The translations under genes were made by a program, and so were the position numbers. Below, one piece after another: positions 1-6,228 of a stretch of 11,502 bases of DNA. Every line of letters begins with the position of its first letter. Position 1 is the stretch's first letter. Below the pieces are notes generated by a model that had not been told where the DNA came from, made no database searches, and was given only the letters and a program-made list of their open reading frames with translations. This DNA is from JAEUIZ01 sp046155605 (GTDB lineage: Bacteria > Planctomycetota > Phycisphaerae > Phycisphaerales > UBA1924), in the NCBI GenBank assembly GCA_046155605.1, contig JBJXFQ010000067.1:1-11502 (forward strand), written 5' to 3'.

Positions 1-272
1 CTCCATCGTCGCTCCGCGACGATCACTCCATCGGACCCCGAGGCCCCGCCGTTCCACTCTTCCCGCTTCATCCCCGCCCGCGCCGTACAAGCGCCGAACA
101 GATGATCCGTCAGACAGAACCTAGCAAGGTCCACTGGTTTCGCGTCAGCGACGCTTGCGTTCGGTCAAGATGCGTGGGAAACACGTTCGTTCTTCAAGGA
201 GCCTCCTGCATCCCCGGTCCTGTGAGGCGTAGCGGCCGTTCGTCCGGCCGCTAGGCGGGTCGAGCAGGCTGA
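1..272. other. Left-edge region without a convincing gene
   Basis: I see no reading frame with a recognisable product in this stretch. It holds three small perfect dyads: 5-23 (8-bp arms, 3-base loop), 142-154 (5-bp arms, 3-base loop) and 230-253 (9-bp arms, 6-base loop). None is followed by a T-run, so none is a textbook intrinsic terminator. Given the recombinase remnant just to the right, this may be decayed mobile DNA, but nothing in the sequence proves it. Confidence 0.4.
230..253. repeat. Perfect 9-bp hairpin
   Basis: TAGCGGCCG (230-238) and CGGCCGCTA (245-253) are exact reverse complements around the six-base loop TTCGTC. The hairpin lies just upstream of the recombinase remnant. No T-tract follows on either strand, so a terminator role is uncertain. 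It could be a recombinase or transposon end dyad, or an ordinary stem-loop. Confidence 0.5.
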
Positions 273-620
273 GAGTCAGGACCCCTACGACAGCGCGGCA
301 ACCACCACCGCCAGGCCGGACTCCGCCTGCAACTGGAATCCTGCGACCGGGACGACCGTGACATTGAGGACTTGGCCGTCAGAGTCTTCGAACTGGCCCA
401 AAGCCTCGAAAACCGCTGGAAAACCGCAGATAATGCGTCCAAGCGGTCAATTCTGGAGCTGGTCTGCGAAACCGCCCTATCGAACCAGAAAAAGATCGAA
501 ATCCAAGCGAAAAAACCGTTCGATTTGCTATCGAACGGTCTTCTCGTCTCCGAGAGTGGAGGCAAGGGGACTCGAACCCCTGACCTCATCCATGCCATGG
601 ATGCGCTCTACCAAAACTGA
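273..620 (+). pseudogene. Serine recombinase, C-terminal remnant
   Basis: The frame is open from a stop at 270-272 to a stop at 618-620. Its middle (about 318-555) resembles the C-terminal region of large serine recombinases (resolvase / zinc-ribbon recombinase type): a helical FELAQSLENRW stretch, then KRSILELVCETALSNQ, then KKPFDLLSNGL, matching the usual 'KR.lLe.v......i....rkPFdlL..g' ending. The catalytic N-terminal domain and the recombinase domain are absent, and no upstream frame supplies them, so this is a fragment rather than a working enzyme. The last 20 or so codons are read antisense through the tRNA-Ala gene, so the original C-terminus has probably been replaced by chromosomal sequence. 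Base composition around 400-540 is visibly more A/T-rich than the rest of the window, which fits foreign origin. A short intact HTH-like protein is less likely. Confidence 0.6.
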
Positions 621-631
621 GCTATGCCCCC
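557..631 (-). tRNA. tRNA-Ala (anticodon GGC)
   Basis: The reverse complement folds into a full cloverleaf of 75 nt. The 7-bp acceptor stem is GGGGGCA/TGCCTCC with one G-U pair. The D arm is GCTC...GAGC. The anticodon stem CATCC/GGATG encloses the loop ATGGCAT, with anticodon GGC at 594-596 (decodes GCC, alanine). The variable loop is AGGTC and the T arm is AGGGG-TTCGAGT-CCCCT. The discriminator base is A. CCA is not encoded. The 3' end at 557 abuts the recombinase remnant. Confidence 0.95.
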
Positions 632-984
632 AGGTTGTGGCCGCGACCCCGCCTTCGGGCTCTCGCGGATCGGGGCAATAGTACGGCCCGCGGGACGCCA
701 AGGCGAGCAGATTTCGGCGAGAGACGCCGCTCATGCTTCGTCGGCTTGCGATGATCACTCGCGTCAGCCTCGTCGGCGAGGCTCGGGCTACAGACAGCGC
801 CGAGCAGAACATACCGAAGACGTGAACAAAATCTGGAACAGAGTGTCCCGACAAGCGTCCAACCATGGTTCGGTTCGCCCGGAGGACACTCGCCGCGCGG
901 CGAGGGCGGCTTGCCACACATGTGCGGCGAGCGAAGCGGGGCTGGAACCGAGCGAGCGCGGAGCATCCCGGAAAGGAGCAGGTC
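632..984. other. Region between tRNA and dockerin gene
   Basis: No convincing gene lies here; the frames that are open have no recognisable content. On the minus strand a TACTAT hexamer (plus 678-683) lies about 45 bases upstream of the tRNA and could be its -10 box, but I see no good -35. A small hairpin (GCCTCG-TCGG-CGAGGC) sits at 767-782. The right end carries the ribosome binding site of the next gene (AAGGAG, 973-978). The frame of the dockerin gene is open back to 865, but that extension lacks a signal peptide and a good start. Confidence 0.5.
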
Positions 985-1794
985 ATGTGGCGTAGTGCCG
1001 TCGTCGCAGGCGTGGTGATGTTGTCGGGCTCGGCCGCTCGTGCGCAGGAGCGGGTCGTCGCGGCCCTTTCGTGGGCGCACGGACAGACCAGCGGCCCCAG
1101 CGGGACCAACTACGAGCCTCCCAATGACGCGCGAGACCTCTGGATTCTCGAGGACTTCTCGATCACGACCGAGGCCGTGCTCACGCGGTTCGAGTCGTTC
1201 GGCACGATCTTTCCCGCGCCGCAGTTCATGTATGACATGACCGTTCGCATCTACGACGCGATGCCGCCGGCGGGCAATCTCGTGCTCGCCTCGATCCCGG
1301 GCACCGGCCGGATTGTCAGCGTCGGGCTCGAGAACCGGCTCATGGTCGACTTCCAGCGCCAGGTCCTGCCGGCGGGCTCGTATTGGGTCGCCTGGAACGT
1401 CTCGACGCGGACGAACGCACCGTTCCAGCAGATCGCGATCTTCTGGGCCCAGGCCGGTGCCCACACCGTCGGCGGCGGGCAGCCCGACAACGCGTTCCTC
1501 TGGAATCCCAACGGTGGATGGGGCTATCCCAACAACCTCAACGCCGTGCCCGCCCAACTCGGCGGGGGCGGCATGATCGGCGTCCAGTTCGAGTTGTTCG
1601 GCTCGTCGTGCTACGCCAACTGCGACGGCTCGACCGCCGCGCCAACCCTCAACATCGCGGACTTCATCTGCTTCCAGAACCAGTTCGCCGCCGCACATCC
1701 CTCGGCCAACTGCGACGCCTCCACCACACCCCCGACGCTCAACGTTGCGGATTTCATCTGCTTCCTCAATCACTTCGGAGCGGGCTGCACCTAA
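985..1794 (+). CDS. Secreted protein with GC-type dockerin-like C-terminus
   Basis: This is a 269-residue exported protein. The ATG at 985 is chosen because AAGGAG (973-978) lies six bases upstream and because a signal peptide starts there: a short n-region, a hydrophobic core (AVVAGVVMLSG) and an ARAQ cleavage site near residue 21. Residues of about 22-207 form a Gly/Asn/aromatic-rich, probably all-beta domain that I do not recognise. Residues 208-269 are two near-identical repeats, NCDGST..PTLNIADFICFQNQF and NCDAST..PTLNVADFICFLNHF. Each has the Asp/Asn pattern of a dockerin-like calcium loop plus conserved Cys. This is the tail seen on many planctomycete extracellular proteins ('GC-type dockerin domain-anchored protein'). 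The tail presumably helps anchor or display the protein outside the cell; the partner is not in the window. The stop overlaps the stop of the convergent waaF-like gene. Confidence 0.85.
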   Translation: MWRSAVVAGVVMLSGSAARAQERVVAALSWAHGQTSGPSGTNYEPPNDARDLWILEDFSITTEAVLTRFESFGTIFPAPQFMYDMTVRIYDAMPPAGNLVLASIPGTGRIVSVGLENRLMVDFQRQVLPAGSYWVAWNVSTRTNAPFQQIAIFWAQAGAHTVGGGQPDNAFLWNPNGGWGYPNNLNAVPAQLGGGGMIGVQFELFGSSCYANCDGSTAAPTLNIADFICFQNQFAAAHPSANCDASTTPPTLNVADFICFLNHFGAGCT

Positions 1795-2876
1795 CTCCGC
1801 CCCCCCAAACGCGGCGCGGCCAGCAGCCCCTCCGTCGCCGCGACAACATCCTCATACGCGATCCGCTCGATCCGGCACCGCTCCGGGTGGTCATCCGCCA
1901 CCTCGCTCTCCGGCATCGTCGGATCCGCGACGAGCATCCGCTCACGGTCAAACGGGATCGTCGTCCATCGATGATCCGTCGGCCCAAAGAGCGTCACCAC
2001 CGGCACGCCAAATGCCGCCGCCAGGTGCCGCGGGCCCGTGTCATTCGTCACCATCACGCGAACTCGCCCGCTCGCCAGCACGCCCATCAGCGCGCCGAGT
2101 GTCACGCCCAGACCCGGCATAGATATCACCCGCTCGCCGCTCTGCTCCACGATCCGCGCCGCGAGTTCGGCCTCGCCAGGCGACCCATTGACGAGCACGC
2201 GCAGCCCTGCCGCGTCGAGGTGCTTCGCCAGTGCCGCGAATCGCTCCGAGGGCCATCTTTTCGCCGGGTTATTGCCGCCGGGATTGAGGATCGCCAGCGG
2301 CATGTCTTTCTCGACCCCCGCGCGTCGAAGCAACTCCTCCCCCGCCCCTCGTTGTGCTTGCGTCGCTTCGAGTCGAAGCCGCGCCGTCGTCGGAATCTCG
2401 AAGCCCGTCTCCGTCGTTTCCCGGTCGAGCAGCGCTCTCGCCGCCCGCAGGTAGTATGCCACGGCTGGGACCGGCTCCCACCTTCCATCCGCGCGCTTGG
2501 GTGCCTCCAATCGCTGCGACAGCAACATCCCGCGTCCGTCGCGCGAATACCCAACCCGCCGCGGGATTCCCGCGAGCCGCGTCACCAGCGCAGTCGAGAA
2601 CGAGTTCGTCAGCAGCAGCGCCGCGTCATAGCGCCTCGGCCGAAGCGCTGCCGCCACGCGCTTCGGACCCATCATTCCTTGCGCCCGTTCAACATGCAGT
2701 TCGTCAACCAATCGCGAGCCCTCGAGCACCTCGTCGATCCCCGGTCGCACCAGTCCGCCGATGAACCACCCCGGCCAACGCTCGCGGATCAGCCCCGCCG
2801 CCGGCGTCGCCATCACAGCGTCGCCAACCCACGACGGGAACACGATCAGCAAGCGATTGGTGCGTTCGAGCGGCAT
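1791..2876 (-). CDS. waaF: ADP-heptose:LPS heptosyltransferase (GT9, WaaF-like)
   Basis: This 361-residue glycosyltransferase of family GT9 (GT-B fold) transfers L,D-heptose from ADP-heptose to the LPS inner core on the cytoplasmic face of the inner membrane. The N-terminus has the SWVGDAV signature (residues 15-21) that in WaaF/WaaC carries the catalytic Asp, here D18. The C-terminal half has NPGGNNPAKRWP (198-209) and VTNDTGPRHLAAAFGVPVV (276-294), followed by LFGPTD, the nucleotide-sugar binding hallmarks of the family. Length is normal. The ATG at 2876 is preferred; a GTG two codons upstream (2882) is possible. Neither has a strong ribosome binding site, so translation may be coupled to gmhB, which ends 43 bases upstream. 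It is the last gene of the minus-strand run. WaaF rather than WaaC or another GT9 member is a best guess. Confidence 0.85.
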   Translation of the reverse strand: MPLERTNRLLIVFPSWVGDAVMATPAAGLIRERWPGWFIGGLVRPGIDEVLEGSRLVDELHVERAQGMMGPKRVAAALRPRRYDAALLLTNSFSTALVTRLAGIPRRVGYSRDGRGMLLSQRLEAPKRADGRWEPVPAVAYYLRAARALLDRETTETGFEIPTTARLRLEATQAQRGAGEELLRRAGVEKDMPLAILNPGGNNPAKRWPSERFAALAKHLDAAGLRVLVNGSPGEAELAARIVEQSGERVISMPGLGVTLGALMGVLASGRVRVMVTNDTGPRHLAAAFGVPVVTLFGPTDHRWTTIPFDRERMLVADPTMPESEVADDHPERCRIERIAYEDVVAATEGLLAAPRLGGRS

Positions 2877-2919
2877 GTTCACCGCAGAATAGCCGCCGCC
2901 ATCGCGTCACGGCCCCATG

Positions 2920-3477
2920 TCACCTCAGAATGCGCTCCGCCGCCTCCGCGATGCTCCCCGCATCGCGTCCCAGCAGCAGGCAGCGCTCCGCCGCGAGCCC
3001 CCCCGCGATCCCCGCCGCGACGTCCCGCTCCATGTCACCGATGAGCCATGAACGCGACAGGTCGATGTCGTGCTCCGCCGCCGCTGCGACGATCATTCCT
3101 GGCCGAGGCTTCCGCCACGGGTGCTCGCCCGTGAACTCCGGCACCGTTCCATTCGGATGAAACGGGCAGATGTAGACCGCGTCGATCAGCGCCCCGCCCG
3201 TCGCCGGATCCCTGAGCAACTCGCGCACTCGCGCGTTCACGCTCGCCACCATCTCCAGCGTCGCGCCCCCGCGCGCCACCACGCTCTGATTGCTCACGAC
3301 GATGAGTTTGAAACCCGCCATTGCCAGCCGCACGCAGCCATCAAGCGCCCCCGGCAAGAGCCGCACCAGCGCGGGATCCACCACATCGCCCACGGCCGCG
3401 GGCGGCGCCGGCCGCGGCAACGACCGCGACGGCATCAGCGTGTCGTCACGATCCAAGAACACGGCCGCCGCGCTCAT
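2920..3477 (-). CDS. gmhB: D-glycero-D-manno-heptose-1,7-bisphosphate 7-phosphatase-like HAD
   Basis: This 185-residue HAD phosphatase is of the HisB-N/GmhB group. It should remove the 7-phosphate of heptose bisphosphate on the route to ADP-heptose, the donor used by the WaaF-like enzyme encoded next. Motif I is LDRDDT (catalytic D9 and D11), motif II is VSNQS (61-65), the conserved Lys is in RKP (K123), and motif IV is GDMERD (D148, D152). The ATG start overlaps the yidD stop as ATGA (3474-3477), so the two are probably translationally coupled. Odd point: in E. coli GmhB a zinc ion is held by Cys-x-His and Cys-x-Cys. Aligning without gaps, this protein has Cys104-Pro-Phe106 and His119-Pro-Trp121, so only one ligand is clearly kept. 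Substrate assignment rests on the neighbour; a histidinol-phosphatase-like role is the alternative. Confidence 0.8.
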   Translation of the reverse strand: MSAAAVFLDRDDTLMPSRSLPRPAPPAAVGDVVDPALVRLLPGALDGCVRLAMAGFKLIVVSNQSVVARGGATLEMVASVNARVRELLRDPATGGALIDAVYICPFHPNGTVPEFTGEHPWRKPRPGMIVAAAAEHDIDLSRSWLIGDMERDVAAGIAGGLAAERCLLLGRDAGSIAEAAERILR

Positions 3478-3836
3478 CGCGGACCCCCTTCCGCCGCGCG
3501 CTCTCGCCGCTCCGGCACGGGATCAAACCCGTGCCCGCCCCACGGATGGCACCGTGCCAGCCGACGAAGCGTCAGCCACGTCCCTCGCATCGGCCCGTGC
3601 TCCCGATACGCTCCGATCGCGTACTCGCTGCACGTCGGCATGAATCGACAATGACCGCCCATTAGCGGCGACAACGCCGCCTGATACACCCGGATCGCCA
3701 GCACGAACGGCAGCGACAGCAATACCGACCAGGACCGTGCCACCGACCGCGGCTCGGAACGGTGGGTGCGCCCCGCAGCCAGTGCCGACGCTCCATCCCG
3801 ACACCCCGCGTCGCAGCAAGCAGTCTTACGACCCAT
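3474..3836 (-). CDS. yidD: Membrane protein insertion efficiency factor YidD
   Basis: This is a 120-residue member of the YidD (DUF37) family, a small membrane-associated protein that helps YidC-dependent insertion of inner-membrane proteins. The family core is complete: YQAALSPLMGGHCRFMPTCSEY (about residues 51-72), RRLARCHPW (91-99) and GFDPVP (103-108), with the conserved Cys residues. A hydrophobic amphipathic segment (LLSLPFVLAIRVYQ) precedes the core. The start at 3836 is chosen because GGAGG lies about ten bases upstream; an ATG at 3845 sits directly against that site. Both starts overlap the end of rnpA. About 35 residues, Cys- and Arg-rich, precede the usual family start, so a later non-ATG start is possible. 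The stop overlaps the gmhB start. yidC, the usual next gene, is replaced by gmhB. Confidence 0.9.
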   Translation of the reverse strand: MGRKTACCDAGCRDGASALAAGRTHRSEPRSVARSWSVLLSLPFVLAIRVYQAALSPLMGGHCRFMPTCSEYAIGAYREHGPMRGTWLTLRRLARCHPWGGHGFDPVPERRERAAEGGPR

Positions 3837-4203
3837 CGCCGCCATCCCTCCCGCCCCCTCGCCCGCACATCGACCGCGTGGTCTCCAACAGCAGCCGCTG
3901 GCAGCCCTCCAGCGTCAGACGCGTCGGCCCACGCACCGATACCACCACGTCACACCCCCCGACTTCGCCGATCGGCAACTCGTGCTGCACAAGCCGGAAC
4001 GCCTCGCGCACCACCCGCTTGATCCGGTTTCGCTCCACCGCTCCGCCCGCGTTCCGCCCCACCGCCAGCCCCAGTCGCCACCGCTTCCCGCCGTTGGGCA
4101 GTACCGAAACCACCACCGGCCCACGAGTCCGCGACCGCCGTGCCGCGCGCACCGCCTGAAACTCGCGCGCGTGTTGAAGCCGCTGATCCCGGCGAAAGGT
4201 CAT
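3826..4203 (-). CDS. rnpA: Ribonuclease P protein component
   Basis: RnpA is the protein subunit of RNase P, which binds the catalytic RNA and helps mature the 5' ends of tRNAs. The 125-residue product begins with the typical FRRDQRLQHAREFQAV helix region (3-18) and has the RNA-binding RNR signature in AVERNRIKRVVREAFR (55-70; RNR at 58-60). Length is normal, with a Gly/Arg-rich tail from about 112. The ATG at 4203 matches where family members start; a TTG at 4218 is in frame, and a GGAG at plus 4234-4237 lies 15 bases upstream of it. The gene overlaps yidD at its 3' end, as is common. rpmH, which normally precedes rnpA, is not present in the 171 bases upstream. Confidence 0.93.
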   Translation of the reverse strand: MTFRRDQRLQHAREFQAVRAARRSRTRGPVVVSVLPNGGKRWRLGLAVGRNAGGAVERNRIKRVVREAFRLVQHELPIGEVGGCDVVVSVRGPTRLTLEGCQRLLLETTRSMCGRGGGRDGGDGS

Positions 4204-4374
4204 TCGTGCCACGCCCAACGGTAGTCGGCGTTACTCCATCGTGGCATCGGCCTCCAGACCGGTGGCTACCTGGGCCTTCCCCCTTTCTGCTTTGCCCGTT
4301 CCTTCTTCTTCTCTTCCCGCTTGCTCTTCCTCTTCCACTTCGTCCCTACGTCCCTTCGTCCCCTCTTCCATTCT
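4204..4374. other. Purine-rich spacer between cls and rnpA
   Basis: These 171 bases separate cls from rnpA on the minus strand. Translation in all minus frames gives no ribosomal protein L34. From about 4285 to 4375 the plus strand is almost all pyrimidine, so any transcript running into rnpA would have a long purine-rich leader. The stretch includes the octamer repeat at 4339-4362. GGAG (plus 4234-4237) lies near the alternative TTG start of rnpA. I see no clear promoter or terminator hairpin. Confidence 0.5.
4339..4362. repeat. Three tandem copies of an octamer
   Basis: The plus strand reads ttcgtccc, tacgtccc, ttcgtccc back to back, differing by one base; the minus strand is GGGACGAA/GGGACGTA/GGGACGAA. 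The repeat lies in the noncoding spacer after cls and upstream of rnpA, inside a longer polypyrimidine stretch. Copy number could vary between strains by slippage. Confidence 0.7.
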
Positions 4375-5826
4375 TCACAACACCGGTGTCAGCAGCCGCG
4401 CTGTATTCTCCAACGCCCGCCTCCACGCCGGGCGTGATCGCCACCGCTCCTCTTCCAGTTCTTCCGACTCGCCGACATAGCCCGTCTGCAACATCCGCAC
4501 CTGGCTCGCCACATCCGTGTCGTAGACGAACAGCGTCACTTCATAGTTAATGTAGAAACTCCGCATGTCGATGTTCGCCGAACCGATCATCGCCACGTCC
4601 GAATCCACCGTCAGCGTCTTGGCGTGCAGGAGCCCGGGCCGATGCCGATAGACACGCACCCCCGCCGCCAGCAGTTCCAGCAGGTGCGCCCGACCCGCCG
4701 CCCCAACGACCATCCCGTCCGACTTCTGGGGCACCACCAGGCTCACTCGCACCCCGCGCAGCGCCGCCGCGATCAACGCCTCCTTCGTCGCCTCGTCAGG
4801 GATGAAATACGGCGTCGTGAGTAGCACTTCTTCCTTCGCCGCGAAGATCGCCGACACCACGATGTCCCGGATCGCCGCCGACTCCTGCCCCGGTCCGCTC
4901 GGCACCACCTGCACGATGCTCCCCGTCTTGGGCACGGGCCGCTCGGGCAAGAACGTCTCCAAGTGGTCAGCGACCGGACTCTCCGTCTCCATCGACCAGT
5001 CGCGCAGAAACACCAGCGCCAGCGCCTGCGCCGCCGGACCCTCGATCCGCGCCGACGCATCAATCCATGGCCCCGCGCGGTCGATCGGACGATACCCGAA
5101 CCGCTCGTCCGTGATGTTCTGGCTTCCCGAGTACGCGATCCACCCGTCGATCACCGCGATCTTCCGGTGATTCCGCACATCCAGCCGCGCCACCAGCGCC
5201 CGCGGCGCCGAGACCGGCAACGCCGCCACCACCTCCACGCCCGCTCGTTCCAGACGCCGCCGAAGATCGCTTCGAAGGAACTTCTTGCTCCCCACGCCAT
5301 CCACCAGCACCCGGCACGCCACGCCGCGCCCCCGCGCCCGCTCTAACGCCTCCACCACTCGCGCCCCAGCCGAGTGATCCATCCAAATATAATATAACAA
5401 ATGGCAGTGCGAGCGCGCCGCGTCGATGTCACGCACCAGAGAATCGATCATCCCCATGCTCCCCGCGAAGAGCGAGACGTGATTCCCCCGCAGCGGCGGC
5501 AGATCGCCCACCAACGTCGCCAGATGCGCGATCGCGCGGTATGGCTCGCACTCCGGCCCCCAATCCTGCCCGCGGGCCTTCCAAAGCACCGTCGCTTCGC
5601 CCAGCAACTCCCGCGTCGCCGCTTCCTGCCGCGCCACACGCCGGCGACCCGGCCTGATCTCCCCAACGATCGCATACGTCAGCACGCCGACCCATGGCAC
5701 GGGCACCAGCAGCACCATCAGCCACGCCAACGACGTGGGCACCGGCTTCCGTGACATCACCACGCGCACCGCCAGGATTGCCCGACAGAGCCAATCCGCG
5801 ATGAACAGCGCCGTGGCAATGTTCAT
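4375..5826 (-). CDS. cls: Cardiolipin synthase (phospholipase D family)
   Basis: This 483-residue inner-membrane enzyme joins two phosphatidylglycerol molecules, or a related phosphatidyl donor and acceptor, to make cardiolipin. Two N-terminal membrane segments (about 4-22 and 32-54) are followed by two PLD half-domains, each with a full HKD motif: HRKIAVID with GSQN (H220, K222, D227) and HAKTLTVD with GSAN (H401, K403, D408). Length and layout match bacterial Cls of the two-TM type. The ATG at 5826 is chosen because it starts the first membrane segment, has a purine-rich GGGGGAG upstream and overlaps the stop of the preceding gene as ATGA (5823-5826), implying translational coupling. The open frame further upstream (to 6093) is out-of-frame reading of the DUF167 gene. 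The gene ends 171 bases before rnpA. Confidence 0.93.
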   Translation of the reverse strand: MNIATALFIADWLCRAILAVRVVMSRKPVPTSLAWLMVLLVPVPWVGVLTYAIVGEIRPGRRRVARQEAATRELLGEATVLWKARGQDWGPECEPYRAIAHLATLVGDLPPLRGNHVSLFAGSMGMIDSLVRDIDAARSHCHLLYYIWMDHSAGARVVEALERARGRGVACRVLVDGVGSKKFLRSDLRRRLERAGVEVVAALPVSAPRALVARLDVRNHRKIAVIDGWIAYSGSQNITDERFGYRPIDRAGPWIDASARIEGPAAQALALVFLRDWSMETESPVADHLETFLPERPVPKTGSIVQVVPSGPGQESAAIRDIVVSAIFAAKEEVLLTTPYFIPDEATKEALIAAALRGVRVSLVVPQKSDGMVVGAAGRAHLLELLAAGVRVYRHRPGLLHAKTLTVDSDVAMIGSANIDMRSFYINYEVTLFVYDTDVASQVRMLQTGYVGESEELEEERWRSRPAWRRALENTARLLTPVL

Positions 5827-6182
5827 CGACGCCGCTCCCCCTTTGCCTCGCCGCCGATCTCGCTCGTGTTGCCCGGCGTTTCCTTCTTGCCACGGGCCGC
5901 GTCTCCACTCGCTCGGTCGCTTCGATCCAGGAGCGCACGCACCGCGCCGGGCTCCACCCCGCGCACCTCCACCACCTTCTCCGCCCGACCGTGCCCCGAC
6001 ACCACCGCAACATCCTGCCGACGCACCCCCAGCGCGCCTGCGATCAGCGCACAGATCGCGTCGTTCGCCTTGCCTCCCTCCGGCGGCGCACAAACACGCA
6101 CCTTCAGCCGATCACCCAGAGGCCCGACGATCTCGTCCGACTTCGCCCCGGGCACCGCCTTGATCGCCAGCCGAACCGCCAC
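5823..6182 (-). CDS. DUF167 / YggU family protein
   Basis: This is a 119-residue member of the DUF167 (YggU) family, small alpha/beta proteins of unknown function. Residues 1-85 are the domain: LAIKAVPGAKSDEI, then VRVCAPPEGGKANDAICALIAGALGV (28-53) with the family's 'APP..GKAN' core, then VVSGHGRAEKVVEV (60-73). Residues of about 88-119 are a charged, probably unstructured tail not usual for the family. The start is GTG at 6182, supported by AAGGAGG four bases upstream. The gene overlaps cls by four bases and follows the fucosyltransferase-like gene by 46 bases. In many bacteria this family sits next to yggT; no such gene is seen here. Confidence 0.85.
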   Translation of the reverse strand: MAVRLAIKAVPGAKSDEIVGPLGDRLKVRVCAPPEGGKANDAICALIAGALGVRRQDVAVVSGHGRAEKVVEVRGVEPGAVRALLDRSDRASGDAARGKKETPGNTSEIGGEAKGERRR

Positions 6183-6228
6183 GCAGCCTCCTTTGCACGC
6201 GCGCTCGCCGCGCGCACGTTTCGTGTCC

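Noticed and set aside
622..1773. Long minus-strand open frame (383 codons) opposite the dockerin gene
   Set aside because: Arg/Gly/Val-rich shadow of the dockerin gene with no domain; the plus-strand gene has a signal peptide, binding site and known repeats.
1383..3044. 553-codon plus-strand open frame
   Set aside because: Arg/Pro/His-rich and spans parts of three real genes on both strands; typical of high-GC shadow frames.
4204..4374. Possible rpmH (ribosomal protein L34) upstream of rnpA
   Set aside because: Minus-strand frames were read; none gives the KRTFQPS...RARMAT...GR..L..RR pattern.
4381..4390. ACACCGGTGT palindrome at the end of cls as terminator
   Set aside because: Short, inside the last codons of cls, and not followed by a T-run on the minus strand.
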